Assembly: GCA_964372215.1 (NCBI GenBank) | Contig: CAYJQC010000002.1 | Location: 1 to 64,000, forward strand | Length of the DNA: 64,000 bases | Source: DAIMFL01 sp964372215 | Lineage (GTDB): Bacteria; Pseudomonadota; Alphaproteobacteria; Dongiales; Dongiaceae | Reading direction: 5' to 3' | Shown: positions 28,698 through 36,892 of the stretch, in pieces | How the letters are laid out: the number at the start of each line of letters is the position of its first letter | Numbering within the stretch: the first letter of the stretch is position 1 | Notes under the pieces: model-generated | Told to the model about the DNA's origin: nothing | Databases searched by the model: none | What the model saw: the letters and a program-made list of their open reading frames with translations, nothing else | Made by a program: the position numbers and the translations under genes

Positions 28698-29279
28698 GTG
28701 CTGCAGCGACTCTACGACCGGACCATGGGTCTCGCCGGACACCGCAACGCGCTGGCGCTGATCGCCCTGCTCGCCTTCGCCGAGAGTTCTTTCTTTCCGA
28801 TCCCGCCCGACGTCATGCTGATCCCGATGGTGCTGGCGGCGCGCCAGCGGGCCTGGCTGATCGCCGGGGTCTGCACCGCCGCCTCGGCGGTCGGCGGCTA
28901 TGTGGGCTACGCCATCGGGTATTTCCTGTACGAGGCGGTCGGCCTGCCGATCCTCGAGTTCTACGGCGCGCTGGGAAAATTCGAGGAGTTCCGCGGCCTG
29001 TACAACGAATGGGGCGCGTGGATCGTCGCCATGGCCGGCTTCACGCCGTTTCCCTACAAGGTCATCACCATCGCCAGCGGCGTCACCGGGCTCGATCCGG
29101 TCACCTTCGGGATCGCCTCGATCCTGTCGCGCGGCGCCCGGTTCTTCCTGGTGGCGGCGCTGCTGTGGCGCTTCGGCCCGCCGATCCGCCGCTTCATCGA
29201 GGCCAACCTGCCGCTGCTGGCCTGGGCCTTCTTCGGCCTGCTGCTGGGCGGGTTCCTGGTGATCCGCTATCTGCTGTAG
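28698..29279 (+). CDS. YqaA/DedA-family membrane protein
   Basis: 193 aa from a GTG with AGGGGAAC just upstream; longer forms would translate the repeat. Several hydrophobic helices and the DedA-type motif ESSFFPIPPDVMLIPMVL at about residues 25-42 are visible. The FTPFPYKVITIASG motif follows, and then SRGARFFLVAALLWRFGPP. DedA/SNARE-associated proteins are thought to be lipid transporters needed for envelope homeostasis. It is followed after 24 nt by dsbB and then coq7, so it likely leads that operon. Confidence 0.88.
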   Translation: MLQRLYDRTMGLAGHRNALALIALLAFAESSFFPIPPDVMLIPMVLAARQRAWLIAGVCTAASAVGGYVGYAIGYFLYEAVGLPILEFYGALGKFEEFRGLYNEWGAWIVAMAGFTPFPYKVITIASGVTGLDPVTFGIASILSRGARFFLVAALLWRFGPPIRRFIEANLPLLAWAFFGLLLGGFLVIRYLL

Positions 29280-29303
29280 CCGCGACCTGCTATATCGGGC
29301 CCG

Positions 29304-29801
29304 ATGATCGATAGCATGTCCCCGCGGCTTGCCGCCGCCCTGGTGGTCGCCCTCGCCGTGTTCGCGCTGGGCACCGCCTTCGCCTTCCAGTACCTGGGCG
29401 GCCTGGCCCCCTGCGTCCTTTGCCTGTGGCAGCGCTACCCCTACGGCATCGCCATCGCGCTCGGCGCCCTCGCCTTCCTGCTGGCCGGAAGGCCGGGCGC
29501 GGCGCGGGCGCTGGTCGCGCTCGCCGGCGTGGTGTTCCTGGCCGACGCGGCGATCGCCGGTTTCCATGTCGGGGTCGAGCAGAAATGGTGGGCGGGCACC
29601 GCCGAGTGCGGCGGCAACCTGGCGACCGGTGTCAGCGCCGAGGACCTGAAGTCCCAGCTGCTGGCCGCACCCATCGTACGCTGCGACGAAGTGCCCTGGT
29701 CCCTGTTCAGGATCTCCATGGCCGGCTACAATTTCCTGCTCGCGTTCGCCGGCGGCATCGCCGCGCTGGTCTGGGCGGCGCGGGCCGGAGCGAAGCGATG
29801 A
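29304..29801 (+). CDS. DsbB-family disulfide bond formation protein
   Basis: 165 aa with four hydrophobic helices. The redox-active pair Cys37-V-L-Cys40 is in the first periplasmic loop, and the second pair Cys102/Cys127 is in the next loop (GTAECGGN, IVRCDEVPW), as expected for DsbB. It reoxidises DsbA and passes electrons to quinone. The stop overlaps the coq7 start (ATGA), coupling it to ubiquinone synthesis. Confidence 0.92.
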   Translation: MIDSMSPRLAAALVVALAVFALGTAFAFQYLGGLAPCVLCLWQRYPYGIAIALGALAFLLAGRPGAARALVALAGVVFLADAAIAGFHVGVEQKWWAGTAECGGNLATGVSAEDLKSQLLAAPIVRCDEVPWSLFRISMAGYNFLLAFAGGIAALVWAARAGAKR

Positions 29802-30358
29802 GCCACACCGCCCAGAAGTCCCGGCGCTACCTGCCCGGCGACCCCACGCCGGCGGAGCGTGTCGCCCGGCTGATCCGGGTCGACCATGCCGGCGAGTACG
29901 GCGCCAAGCGGATCTACGAGGGCCAGCTCGCGGTGCTGGGCAAGCGGCCCGATGCCGCCGTCATCCGCCACATGGCCGCCCAGGAGCAGAAGCATCTCGA
30001 CGCCTTCGACCGCCTGCTGGTCGAGCGCCGGGTGCGGCCGACCATCCTGCATCCGCTCTGGCATGTCGCCGGCTATGCGCTCGGCGCGGCCACGGCGCTG
30101 CTGGGCCGCGACGCCGCCATGGCCTGCACGGTCGCGGTCGAGGAGGTGATCGACGAGCATTACGCCCGCCAGGCCGAGGCGCTCGGCGACGACGAGCCGG
30201 AGCTCAAGGAAACCATCGAGACGTTCCGCGCCGAGGAAATCGAGCACCGCGACATCGGCCTAGCCGAGGGCGCCGAGCGGACCCCCGGCTATGGGCTGCT
30301 GAAGGCCGCCGTCAAGACCGGGTCGCGCGCCGCCATCTGGCTCGCCGAGCGCTTCTGA
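29798..30358 (+). CDS. coq7: Demethoxyubiquinone hydroxylase Coq7
   Basis: 186 aa. The di-iron ligands of the Coq7/UbiF family are visible in DHAGEYGAKRIYEGQ, AAQEQKHLDAF, VEEVIDEHYARQ and EEIEHRDIGLAEGAE. The enzyme hydroxylates demethoxyubiquinone in the last steps of ubiquinone biosynthesis at the inner membrane. The start overlaps the dsbB stop by 4 nt. Confidence 0.96.
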   Translation: MSHTAQKSRRYLPGDPTPAERVARLIRVDHAGEYGAKRIYEGQLAVLGKRPDAAVIRHMAAQEQKHLDAFDRLLVERRVRPTILHPLWHVAGYALGAATALLGRDAAMACTVAVEEVIDEHYARQAEALGDDEPELKETIETFRAEEIEHRDIGLAEGAERTPGYGLLKAAVKTGSRAAIWLAERF

Positions 30359-30375
30359 CCGCGGCGCCGGCGGCG

Positions 30376-30525
30376 ATGCGCGTGATCGGCCCGGACCTGG
30401 CGCGGGCGGCGGTCGGGCCGGACGACGTCCCCGCCCTGCTGGCCTTCGCCGCCGCCCATCCGGTGCCCGACCTGCCGGCCGAGCCGGCGCGGCTGCCCGC
30501 CCAACAGGAAGGAACCGATTCATGA
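30376..30525 (+). CDS. Possible small protein, unrecognised
   Basis: A 49-aa frame (MRVIGPDLARAAVGPDDV...) fills the gap between coq7 and the SDR gene with GC-rich third positions. Its stop overlaps the SDR start (ATGA at 30522-30525). No domain is recognised. It could be a real coupled small gene, the N-terminal remnant of a lost one, or chance in a GC-rich genome. Confidence 0.3.
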   Translation: MRVIGPDLARAAVGPDDVPALLAFAAAHPVPDLPAEPARLPAQQEGTDS

Positions 30526-31280
30526 CCGACTTCACCGGCAAGCGCGTGCTCGTCACCGGCGCCAATCGCGGCATCGGCCGCGCCACCGCCGCGGCCTTTC
30601 ACGCGCGCGGCGCGCGCGTCGCGCTCAACGGCCGCGACAAGGACAAGATTGTCGCCGTGATCGGCGAGCTGGGCGGCGGCGATCGCCTGATCCCGGCGAT
30701 CGGCGACGTCGCCAGCGCCGAAGGCTGCCGCCGCATCGTCGATGCGGCCGTCGCGGCGCTCGGCGGCCTCGACGTGCTCGTGAACAATGCCGGCGTGTTC
30801 CGCTCGGGGGCCGTCGAGTCGTTCGACGAGGCCGAGTTCGATCGCATGTACGCGATCAACGTGAAGGGCCCGCATTTCTGCACCATGGCGGCGCTGCCCG
30901 CCCTGCGCGCGTCAAACGGCAACATCGTCAACGTGGCGTCGGAGTCGGGGTTGATCGGCAACCGCGACTGCGCGGTCTATTGCGGCACCAAGGCGGCGGT
31001 CGTGAACTGGACGCGGTCGATCTCGCTCGAGCTGGCGCCGGCCGTGCGGATCAACTGCGTCTGCCCCGGCGCGGTCGACACCGACATGATTCACCGGGAC
31101 GCGAAGCTGCGCGCCGACCCGGCAGGCTACATCGAAGGCCTGAACAACTATTACCCGCTGGCGCGCATCGCCCGTCCCGAAGAGGTGGCGGCGGCGATTC
31201 TGTTCCTTGCGTCTGACGCCGCGGCATTCACCACCGGCGCCGCGCTGCCGGTCGACGGCGGCGCCACCGCCGGCCACTGA
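30522..31280 (+). CDS. Short-chain dehydrogenase/reductase
   Basis: 252 aa, classical SDR. The cofactor motif TGANRGIG lies at about residues 12-19, NNAG at about 88-91, the catalytic Ser in VNVASESG, and Tyr/Lys in YCGTKAA. PGAVDTDM follows, and the C-terminal PVDGGATAGH is usual. Such enzymes are NAD(P)-dependent alcohol/ketone or sugar oxidoreductases. The specific substrate is not evident. AGGAAGGA precedes the ATG. Confidence 0.92.
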   Translation: MTDFTGKRVLVTGANRGIGRATAAAFHARGARVALNGRDKDKIVAVIGELGGGDRLIPAIGDVASAEGCRRIVDAAVAALGGLDVLVNNAGVFRSGAVESFDEAEFDRMYAINVKGPHFCTMAALPALRASNGNIVNVASESGLIGNRDCAVYCGTKAAVVNWTRSISLELAPAVRINCVCPGAVDTDMIHRDAKLRADPAGYIEGLNNYYPLARIARPEEVAAAILFLASDAAAFTTGAALPVDGGATAGH

Positions 31281-31301
31281 GGCCGACGCCAGAGCCGCGC
31301 C

Positions 31302-31865
31302 TCAGCTCTGCTCCAGCTCGGTATCCCAGTACAGAAAGTCGCGCCAGCTCTGGTGCAGGTGGTTGGGCGGGAAAGCCCGGCCATTTTCCTGCAGCTGGAA
31401 GGTGGTGGGCTGGTCGGGCCGACGCCGCAGATGCATACGCGCCTCGGCCGGCAGGCGGCTGCCCTTCTTGAGATTGCAGTTCTGGCAGGCGGTGACCACG
31501 TTCTGCCAGGAGGTGCGCCCGCCGCGCGAACGCGGCACCACGTGGTCGAAGGTCAGGTCGTGGGTCGAGAACGGCGTGCTGCAGTACTGGCAGCAGAAGC
31601 GGTCGCGCAGGAACACGTTGAACCTGGTGAACGCCGGCCGGCGGGCCAGCGGAATGAACTCCTTCAATGAAATGACGCTGGGCAGGCGCATCTCGAAGCT
31701 CGGGCTGTGCACCGACTGCTCGTACTCGGAGATGATGTTGACGCGGTCGAGGAACACGGCCTTGACCGTGTCCTGCCATGGCCACAGCGACAGCGGGAAA
31801 TAGCTCAACGGCCGGAAATCCGCGTTGAGCACGAGGGCTGGGCAACTCTCCGGCGATGCTGTCAC
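31302..31865 (-). CDS. HNH endonuclease
   Basis: 187 aa. The HNH/zinc pattern is clear: RFCCQYCSTPFS supplies the first Cys pair, then LTFDHVVPRSRGGRTSWQNVVTACQNCNLKKGS has the catalytic DH, the Asn and the second Cys pair. The N-terminal LVLNADFRPLSYFPLSLWPWQDTVKA is typical of the chromosomally encoded alphaproteobacterial HNH family often found near housekeeping genes. Its physiological DNA target is unknown. It is convergent with the SDR gene. Confidence 0.92.
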   Translation of the reverse strand: MTASPESCPALVLNADFRPLSYFPLSLWPWQDTVKAVFLDRVNIISEYEQSVHSPSFEMRLPSVISLKEFIPLARRPAFTRFNVFLRDRFCCQYCSTPFSTHDLTFDHVVPRSRGGRTSWQNVVTACQNCNLKKGSRLPAEARMHLRRRPDQPTTFQLQENGRAFPPNHLHQSWRDFLYWDTELEQS

Positions 31866-32129
31866 GCGATCTCCGTCCTACCGGCGATCCCGCCATCACG
31901 AAGTCCGGATGGCGCAGGACCGGCAACTCGCTGGGGGCCGCCACGCCCCGATTCCGCATAACGAAATAGTGGGATCGGCGGAAAAACACAAGATGTTGTG
32001 GCTTCCAGGGCTTCAGTCTTCGACCCGCCGTCACATGCCAACGCCTTGACGGGAAAGGCTCTTTCCATCCACGCGCGGCGCCGGCCGGCCCGCTTCTCCA
32101 TGATGAGGGGGGCCGGCGACCGCCCGCGT

Positions 32130-32792
32130 TCAGGCCGCGAAGGAATCGGCCAGGAAGCGACCGCCCTCCGCCAGGCCGCGCTCGTCTATGCCGTGGCCCA
32201 GCCCCGGCAACGCCCGCGCCGTCACCGGGACGCCGACGGCCTGAAGCCCGGCTTGCGCGACCGCCAGCGACGCGAACGGCACCACCTGGTCGGCATCGCC
32301 ATGGATCAGCAGCATCGGCGGGCGCGACAAGATGTCCCGGGGCAGCAGATCGGGGGCGAGCAGCGCGCCGGAAAACCCGAGCACCGCGGCGGCGCAGCGC
32401 CGGCGGCGCGGCGCCACATGCAGCGCCATCATGGTGCCCTGGGAAAAGCCGACCAGGGCCAGGCGGTCGTCGCCCAGGCCGCGGTCATGCAGGAGGTCGT
32501 CGAGAAACCCGTCGAGCATGGCCGCCGCCGCCTGCGCGCCGGCGAGCAGCATCTCGGCGCTGCGATCCTCGAAGCTGAACCACTGATGGCCGGACGGCGC
32601 CATCTCGCAGGGAAACGGCGCGTCGGGCGCCACGAACTCGGCATGCGGCAGCAGCCGCGCCCAGCTCGGCGCCAGGCCGAGCAGGTCGCGGCCGTCGGCG
32701 CCATAGCCGTGCAGCAGCACGACCAGCTCGCGCGGATGGCCGCCGGCGGCGGGCGGATGGGAATGGGCGGTGAGCTCGATCAGGCCGGCCAT
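32130..32792 (-). CDS. Phospholipase/carboxylesterase (YpfH-like alpha/beta hydrolase)
   Basis: 220 aa. ELVVLLHGYGADGRDLLGLA is the oxyanion region, LVGFSQGTMMALH holds the nucleophile Ser, HGDADQVVPF the acid Asp, and LPGLGHGID the catalytic His. The family is the cytosolic carboxylesterase/thioesterase group. It is divergent from the first HExxH-family gene, with about 200 nt between. Confidence 0.92.
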   Translation of the reverse strand: MAGLIELTAHSHPPAAGGHPRELVVLLHGYGADGRDLLGLAPSWARLLPHAEFVAPDAPFPCEMAPSGHQWFSFEDRSAEMLLAGAQAAAAMLDGFLDDLLHDRGLGDDRLALVGFSQGTMMALHVAPRRRRCAAAVLGFSGALLAPDLLPRDILSRPPMLLIHGDADQVVPFASLAVAQAGLQAVGVPVTARALPGLGHGIDERGLAEGGRFLADSFAA

Positions 32793-32994
32793 GACGTGGC
32801 AATCTCCCTACCGGGGCGTTCAATGCGGGGCGCGCGGGTCTCTTAGCAGGATTCCCGCCGCGCCCGCCAGGGTCGGCGCCGCGCGGAGCGGGTTGCCGGC
32901 TTCGCGCCGCGATGCGATCATGCAACCCAGACGTGCCGGCGGCGGCGGCCGAACGGCGCGCGTGGAGTGGTTGCCTTTCGGGAGTGCCCAGTCG

Positions 32995-33951
32995 ATGACT
33001 GTCCTGCGAAGCATGATTGCCGGCCTGTTCGCTTTCCTGGTCCTCGGCGCGGCCGGCGCGCCGGCTTGGGCGGAAGACGGACCCGTGGTCCTCCACCCTT
33101 CAGTCTGGGCCGCCTATCAGGAATACGACAACCTGCACCGGCCCGGCGCCTTCGCGGTGTCGCGCGACGGCTCGACCTACGGCTACAGCTACTGCCCGGA
33201 GGCGCGCTGCACCTTCAACACCGCGAAGAAGATCGCGCTCGAATCCTGCACCGATGGCGGCGGCGAGGACTGCCTGATCTTCGCCGTCCAGCGCGACATC
33301 AAGATCGCCTACCACGTGCTCGATGTCGCCGCGGTCGGCGCCTGCCCGACCGGCCCGGTGCCGGAGGTGACGATCGTCGCCGACATCCCGCCGGCGGTCT
33401 ACGATTTCGGCTACGACGTCGCCTCGCTCACCGACTTCGAGAAGCGCGGCCGAGCCCGTGGCGGCGAAGCCAAGTTCGAACTGCTCGGGCTGACCATGAC
33501 CGACTACGAACCGAAGGAGAACACGCCGGTCGAGGCCGCGATCCGCAACGAGAACGGCACGATTTGCGTCGGGATCGCGCCGGGCGAGATCCGCATGCAC
33601 GTGACCGTGACGATCTACGTGGCGAGCGACTTCAAGAAGGGCACCTGCCTGTACGACGAGATCCTCAGCCATGAGGAGCGCCACCACGAAGTCGACCGCC
33701 GCCTGTTCACCGAGTACGCGGCCGACGCCACGCGACGACTGGTCGAGGACCTGAAGGCGAAGCCGTTCATCAGCGTGCCCGATGCCGGCATGGCGCAGGC
33801 CGCCGTCGCCGCCCGCGTCAACCAGGCGATGGATGCCGCCTATGTCGAGTTCGCCAAGCGCTACGAGACCGAGCAGAGCGAGATCGACACCTATACGGAG
33901 TACAACCGGATCGCCAATGCCTGCGTCGACGCGCGGCCCTATATCGATTGA
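32995..33951 (+). CDS. Secreted HExxH putative metalloprotease, paralog 1 (two-domain)
   Basis: 318 aa. The signal peptide ends LGAAGAPAWAED. The N-terminal mature domain (about 35-115) has AFAVSRDGSTYGYSYCP...C and a CTDGGGEDCLIFAV core, resembling DUF4189-type Cys-rich domains. The C-terminal domain (about 120-310) contains ICVGIAPGEIRMHVTVTIYVA, CLYDEILSHEERHHEVDRR with H226-E-x-x-H230, and a conserved IDTYTEYNRI end. HExxH is the zincin zinc-binding motif. The family as a whole is not one I can name. It is the first of four tandem paralogs on one strand, so an operon is likely. Confidence 0.8.
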   Translation: MTVLRSMIAGLFAFLVLGAAGAPAWAEDGPVVLHPSVWAAYQEYDNLHRPGAFAVSRDGSTYGYSYCPEARCTFNTAKKIALESCTDGGGEDCLIFAVQRDIKIAYHVLDVAAVGACPTGPVPEVTIVADIPPAVYDFGYDVASLTDFEKRGRARGGEAKFELLGLTMTDYEPKENTPVEAAIRNENGTICVGIAPGEIRMHVTVTIYVASDFKKGTCLYDEILSHEERHHEVDRRLFTEYAADATRRLVEDLKAKPFISVPDAGMAQAAVAARVNQAMDAAYVEFAKRYETEQSEIDTYTEYNRIANACVDARPYID

Positions 33952-34024
33952 TCGTCCCGCCGCCGGCCGCGCTTGCCCCACGGACGCCGCCTGTCGCAGG
34001 ATGGGACGGCGGCAGGCGAGGCGG

Positions 34025-34993
34025 ATGAAACCCATGCGGTCCCGGCTGATCTCATTCGCGCTGACACTGGCGGTCGGCGCCGCGGTGTTGGCGCCCATCG
34101 GCGCGCTTGCGGCCGAGTCCGCCATCGCCCTGCATCCGGACGTATGGGCCGCGTTCGAGGACTACCGCCAGGATCGGCGCGCCGGGGCCTTCGCGGTGTC
34201 CGCGGACGGCCGCAGCTTCGGCACCAGCCTGTGCCGCGAAACCCGCTGCGATTTCGCCGGCGAGAAGCGCAACGCCCTGCAGGACTGCCGCGCCAATGGC
34301 GGCGACGGCTGCGTCGTGTTCGCGGTCGGCGACGACGTCAAGCTCGGCCACCGCCTGCTGACCCGCGAGGAGCTGAGCGTCTGCCCGTTCTCGCCGGTCC
34401 CGCGCATCACCGTCAGGTTCGTTTACGATTTCCGCGGCACGAGCCACACCCACGACCTCGCCTATCTCGCCGAGATGATGAAGGACGACGAGCGGCAATG
34501 GCTCGGCGACCACGGCACGGTGATGGGCGTCACCGAACACCGCCTGCGCTTCGATAGCGGCGGCGTCCGCTACATCTCGGTCGACGGCCGGGACGGACAT
34601 ACCTGCGCCGGCTTCGAGGACGGCGTGATCCGGCTGGCGCTCACCGCCTCGGTCTATGTCGCCCGCGAGATTCCCGACACGGTCTGCCTGTACCGCGAGG
34701 TGCTGGATCACGAGATGAAGCACAGGTCGCTGGGCCAGCAGATGACCGAGGCGTTCGCCCGCGACCTCGAGGCGCAGTTGGCGGCGGCGCTCGAGGCGCA
34801 GCCCTTCGCGGAGGTGCCGGACGGAACCGGATGGCGGCAGACCGCCTCCGCGCGCCTCGACCAGCTGATCGACGACGCCTATCGGGTGTTCGGCCGCGAG
34901 CTGTCGCGCAGCCAGCTCGGCGTCGACAGCAACGTGGAGTACAAGCGGGTCGACGACGCCTGTCCCGGCGAGCAGGACAAGTACGTGCCGTGA
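34025..34993 (+). CDS. Secreted HExxH putative metalloprotease, paralog 2 (two-domain)
   Basis: 322 aa with signal peptide (ISFALTLAVGAAVLAPIGALAAES). It has the same architecture as paralog 1. The N-terminal domain has LHPDVWAAFEDYRQDRRAGAFAVSADG, then C...C and DGCVVFAV. The C-terminal domain has TCAGFEDGVIRLALTASVYVA and VLDHEMKHRSLGQQM, with H229-E-x-x-H233. The C-terminus is VDSNVEYKRVDDACPGEQ. The start lies 73 nt after paralog 1, and its stop overlaps the GTG of paralog 3. Sequence identity between paralogs is modest, so the duplications are old. Confidence 0.8.
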   Translation: MKPMRSRLISFALTLAVGAAVLAPIGALAAESAIALHPDVWAAFEDYRQDRRAGAFAVSADGRSFGTSLCRETRCDFAGEKRNALQDCRANGGDGCVVFAVGDDVKLGHRLLTREELSVCPFSPVPRITVRFVYDFRGTSHTHDLAYLAEMMKDDERQWLGDHGTVMGVTEHRLRFDSGGVRYISVDGRDGHTCAGFEDGVIRLALTASVYVAREIPDTVCLYREVLDHEMKHRSLGQQMTEAFARDLEAQLAAALEAQPFAEVPDGTGWRQTASARLDQLIDDAYRVFGRELSRSQLGVDSNVEYKRVDDACPGEQDKYVP

Positions 34994-35721
34994 CCGCCGG
35001 GCCGCGCCGAGCCTGGCGGCCGGGATCGGCGGCGGCGCTTGGCGTCGCGCTCCTCGCGGGCATCGCGGCGGCGCCGGCGGCCGGTGCCGCGGCTTGTCCG
35101 GCCGCCCCGGCGCCGGCCGTCCGGGTCACCGTCGAGCCGCTCGACATCGTCTACGACCGCAGCAAGACCAGCGCGGAAATCGAGGCGATCGGCAACAGCG
35201 CCACGCCGGACTGGCTGCGCGGCCGCGGTCGCCTGCTCGGGCAGACCGAGCATCAGATCGGCCTCGATCTCAGGGCCCTGCAATGGTTCGCCGGGCCGGC
35301 CGCCGGGACAGACCCCGAGGGCGGGCTGTGCGTCGGCTTCCGCGACGGCACGGTGACTCTGGTGGTCGCCACGACCATCTATATCGACCGCGACATTCCC
35401 GTCGACAGCTGCTTGTCGCGCGAAGTCGTCACCCATGAGTGGAAGCACCACGACCTGGCGTTGCGGCTGCTCGACGAGCACGCCCGCGACCTCGAGGCGA
35501 GCTTCGCCGCGGCCCTGGCGGAAGCGCCGCTGGTGCCCGCCCCGTCCGCCGATGCGGCCCAGGCGACGGCGACGGCGCGGCTGCGGGAAATCATGGCGCC
35601 GGCCCGCGCCGCCTTCGACGCGGTCTACGAGCGCGAGGAAAGCGCGATCGACACGCGGGAAGAGTACCAGCGCGTCCTCGATGCCTGCCCGGGCGAACAG
35701 CAGCGGCTGCTCGGCCAGTAG
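34990..35721 (+). CDS. Secreted HExxH putative metalloprotease, paralog 3 (single-domain)
   Basis: 243 aa from a GTG whose GTGA overlaps the stop of paralog 2. It has a signal peptide (ALGVALLAGIAAAPAAGAAA). It lacks the N-terminal Cys-rich domain of paralogs 1 and 2 and begins the mature protein at CPAAPAPAVRVTVEPLDIVYD. LCVGFRDGTVTLVVATTIYI and VVTHEWKHHDLALRL (H149-E-x-x-H153) are conserved, and it ends IDTREEYQRVLDACPGEQ. Translational coupling to paralog 2 argues that the proteins are made together. Confidence 0.78.
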   Translation: MTAGPRRAWRPGSAAALGVALLAGIAAAPAAGAAACPAAPAPAVRVTVEPLDIVYDRSKTSAEIEAIGNSATPDWLRGRGRLLGQTEHQIGLDLRALQWFAGPAAGTDPEGGLCVGFRDGTVTLVVATTIYIDRDIPVDSCLSREVVTHEWKHHDLALRLLDEHARDLEASFAAALAEAPLVPAPSADAAQATATARLREIMAPARAAFDAVYEREESAIDTREEYQRVLDACPGEQQRLLGQ

Positions 35722-35792
35722 CCAGATCGGGGTTGGCAGGAGCCCGGCGCTGCGCGACCATGGCCGACACCTCCAATTCGGCAACAGGATCC

Positions 35793-36524
35793 ATGTCACG
35801 TCATTGTCGCCATCGGCGCGCCGCCATCGCCATGCTGCTCGCCGTCCTGGCGGGTGCGCCGGGCGGCGCCCTGGCGCAAACCGACGCGCCGGCCGACTCG
35901 GCCGGCACCTGTCCCGGCGGTGCGTCGCCGCAGATCTCGGTGGTCGCCGACGTCTCGGCGTTCGTCTATGACGAGACGCAGTCGATCGCCGATCTCCAGC
36001 GGCTGCGATCCGGCGGCACCGTCATCACCGACCACGCCGGCGGCAAGCCGCTCGGCCTCACCCGCCAGGCCTACGGCGTGGTCCTCGACACCACCAAGGC
36101 GCGGGTCGAGCCCGCTGCCGACGGCAGCCTGTGCGTCGGGTTGAGCGATGGCGCCATCGTGTTCCGCATGAGCACCAGCATCTTCCTGGCGAGCGAGCTG
36201 CTGCCCCTGGCCTGCCTGCACGGCCAGGTGCGCGCCCACGAGGAGCGCCATGCCAATGTCGGCCGCCGGCTGTTCACCGAATTCGCGGCCGAACTCGAGC
36301 GGGCCATCGCCGCGATGCTCGCCAAGGCGCCCTACATCCCGCTGGCGGACGAGCGGCAGGCCACGGCGGCGGCCGGCGCCCGGCTGCAGCGGATCATCGA
36401 GCCGATCTACGAGAACTTCCAGCAGACCTACCGCAAGCGCCAGGCGATCATCGACAGCTCCGGCGAATTCGTCCGGGTGGCCGAAACCTGCCCGGGCGAA
36501 CAGGACAGGATCCTCGGGCAGTAG
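35793..36524 (+). CDS. Secreted HExxH putative metalloprotease, paralog 4 (single-domain)
   Basis: 243 aa from the ATG at 35793. An ATG 33 nt upstream (35760) would only lengthen the leader, and the shorter start gives the same length and motif position as paralog 3. The signal peptide ends APGGALAQ. LCVGLSDGAIVFRMSTSIFLA and VRAHEERHANVGRRL (H149-E-x-x-H153) are present, with FVRVAETCPGEQDRILGQ at the end. A gap of 71 nt separates it from paralog 3. A third zinc ligand cannot be assigned by eye. Confidence 0.78.
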   Translation: MSRHCRHRRAAIAMLLAVLAGAPGGALAQTDAPADSAGTCPGGASPQISVVADVSAFVYDETQSIADLQRLRSGGTVITDHAGGKPLGLTRQAYGVVLDTTKARVEPAADGSLCVGLSDGAIVFRMSTSIFLASELLPLACLHGQVRAHEERHANVGRRLFTEFAAELERAIAAMLAKAPYIPLADERQATAAAGARLQRIIEPIYENFQQTYRKRQAIIDSSGEFVRVAETCPGEQDRILGQ

Positions 36525-36546
36525 AGTCGAGAGGTGGGCGGCGGGC

Positions 36547-36733
36547 CTACGGCGCGCCGGCCGGATGCCGCGGTCGCGGCGCGAACATCGGTTCCGGCAG
36601 GCCGGGCACGGCGACCTCGACGGCGAACAGCGCGCCGCCCCCCAGCTCCGTCGCGCCGCTGGTGACGAACAGGGTGGCGAGCCCGCGCGCCGCCCAGCGC
36701 GTGCTCGGCGAGCCGGTGCCCGGCTGAGCACGC
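36547..36733 (-). pseudogene. C-terminal remnant of an SMP-30/gluconolactonase-family gene
   Basis: On the minus strand, the frame ending with TAG at 36547-36549 encodes RGLATLFVTSGATELGGG, then ALFAVEVAVPGLPEP. This is the characteristic end of SMP-30/gluconolactonase/LRE-like lactonases, with coding-type GC third positions. An in-frame stop lies just upstream (about 36740), and the rest of the beta-propeller is missing. The break abuts the dispersed repeat at 36762. Upstream on the same strand is the enolase-superfamily gene, a common partner of such lactonases, so the operon probably once continued here. Confidence 0.65.
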
Positions 36734-36761
36734 GCGATTCACCGATCGAATCGAGTTGACC

Positions 36762-36892
36762 CGATCCGACCATGCCCTGGACCAGAATCGCCTCGGATTG
36801 ACTCAATCCGAGGCGTGAATCCCGGTCTATCTTTTTGAAGTAGAGCATGATTCAGGGATCGCACTGTTTCAGTGCGATCCGACCATGCCCTA
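36762..36892 (-). repeat. Dispersed palindromic intergenic repeat, copy 2
   Basis: Homologous to 19239-19348 on the opposite strand. It contains two perfect inverted repeats: 36789-36815 (13-bp arms, 1-nt loop) and 36857-36879 (10-bp arms, TTT loop). CGATCCGACCATGCCCT occurs directly at both ends (36762-36778 and about 36875-36891), which suggests tandem modules or a duplicated boundary. It starts at the stop codon of the enolase-family gene and ends near the truncated lactonase. Confidence 0.85.
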
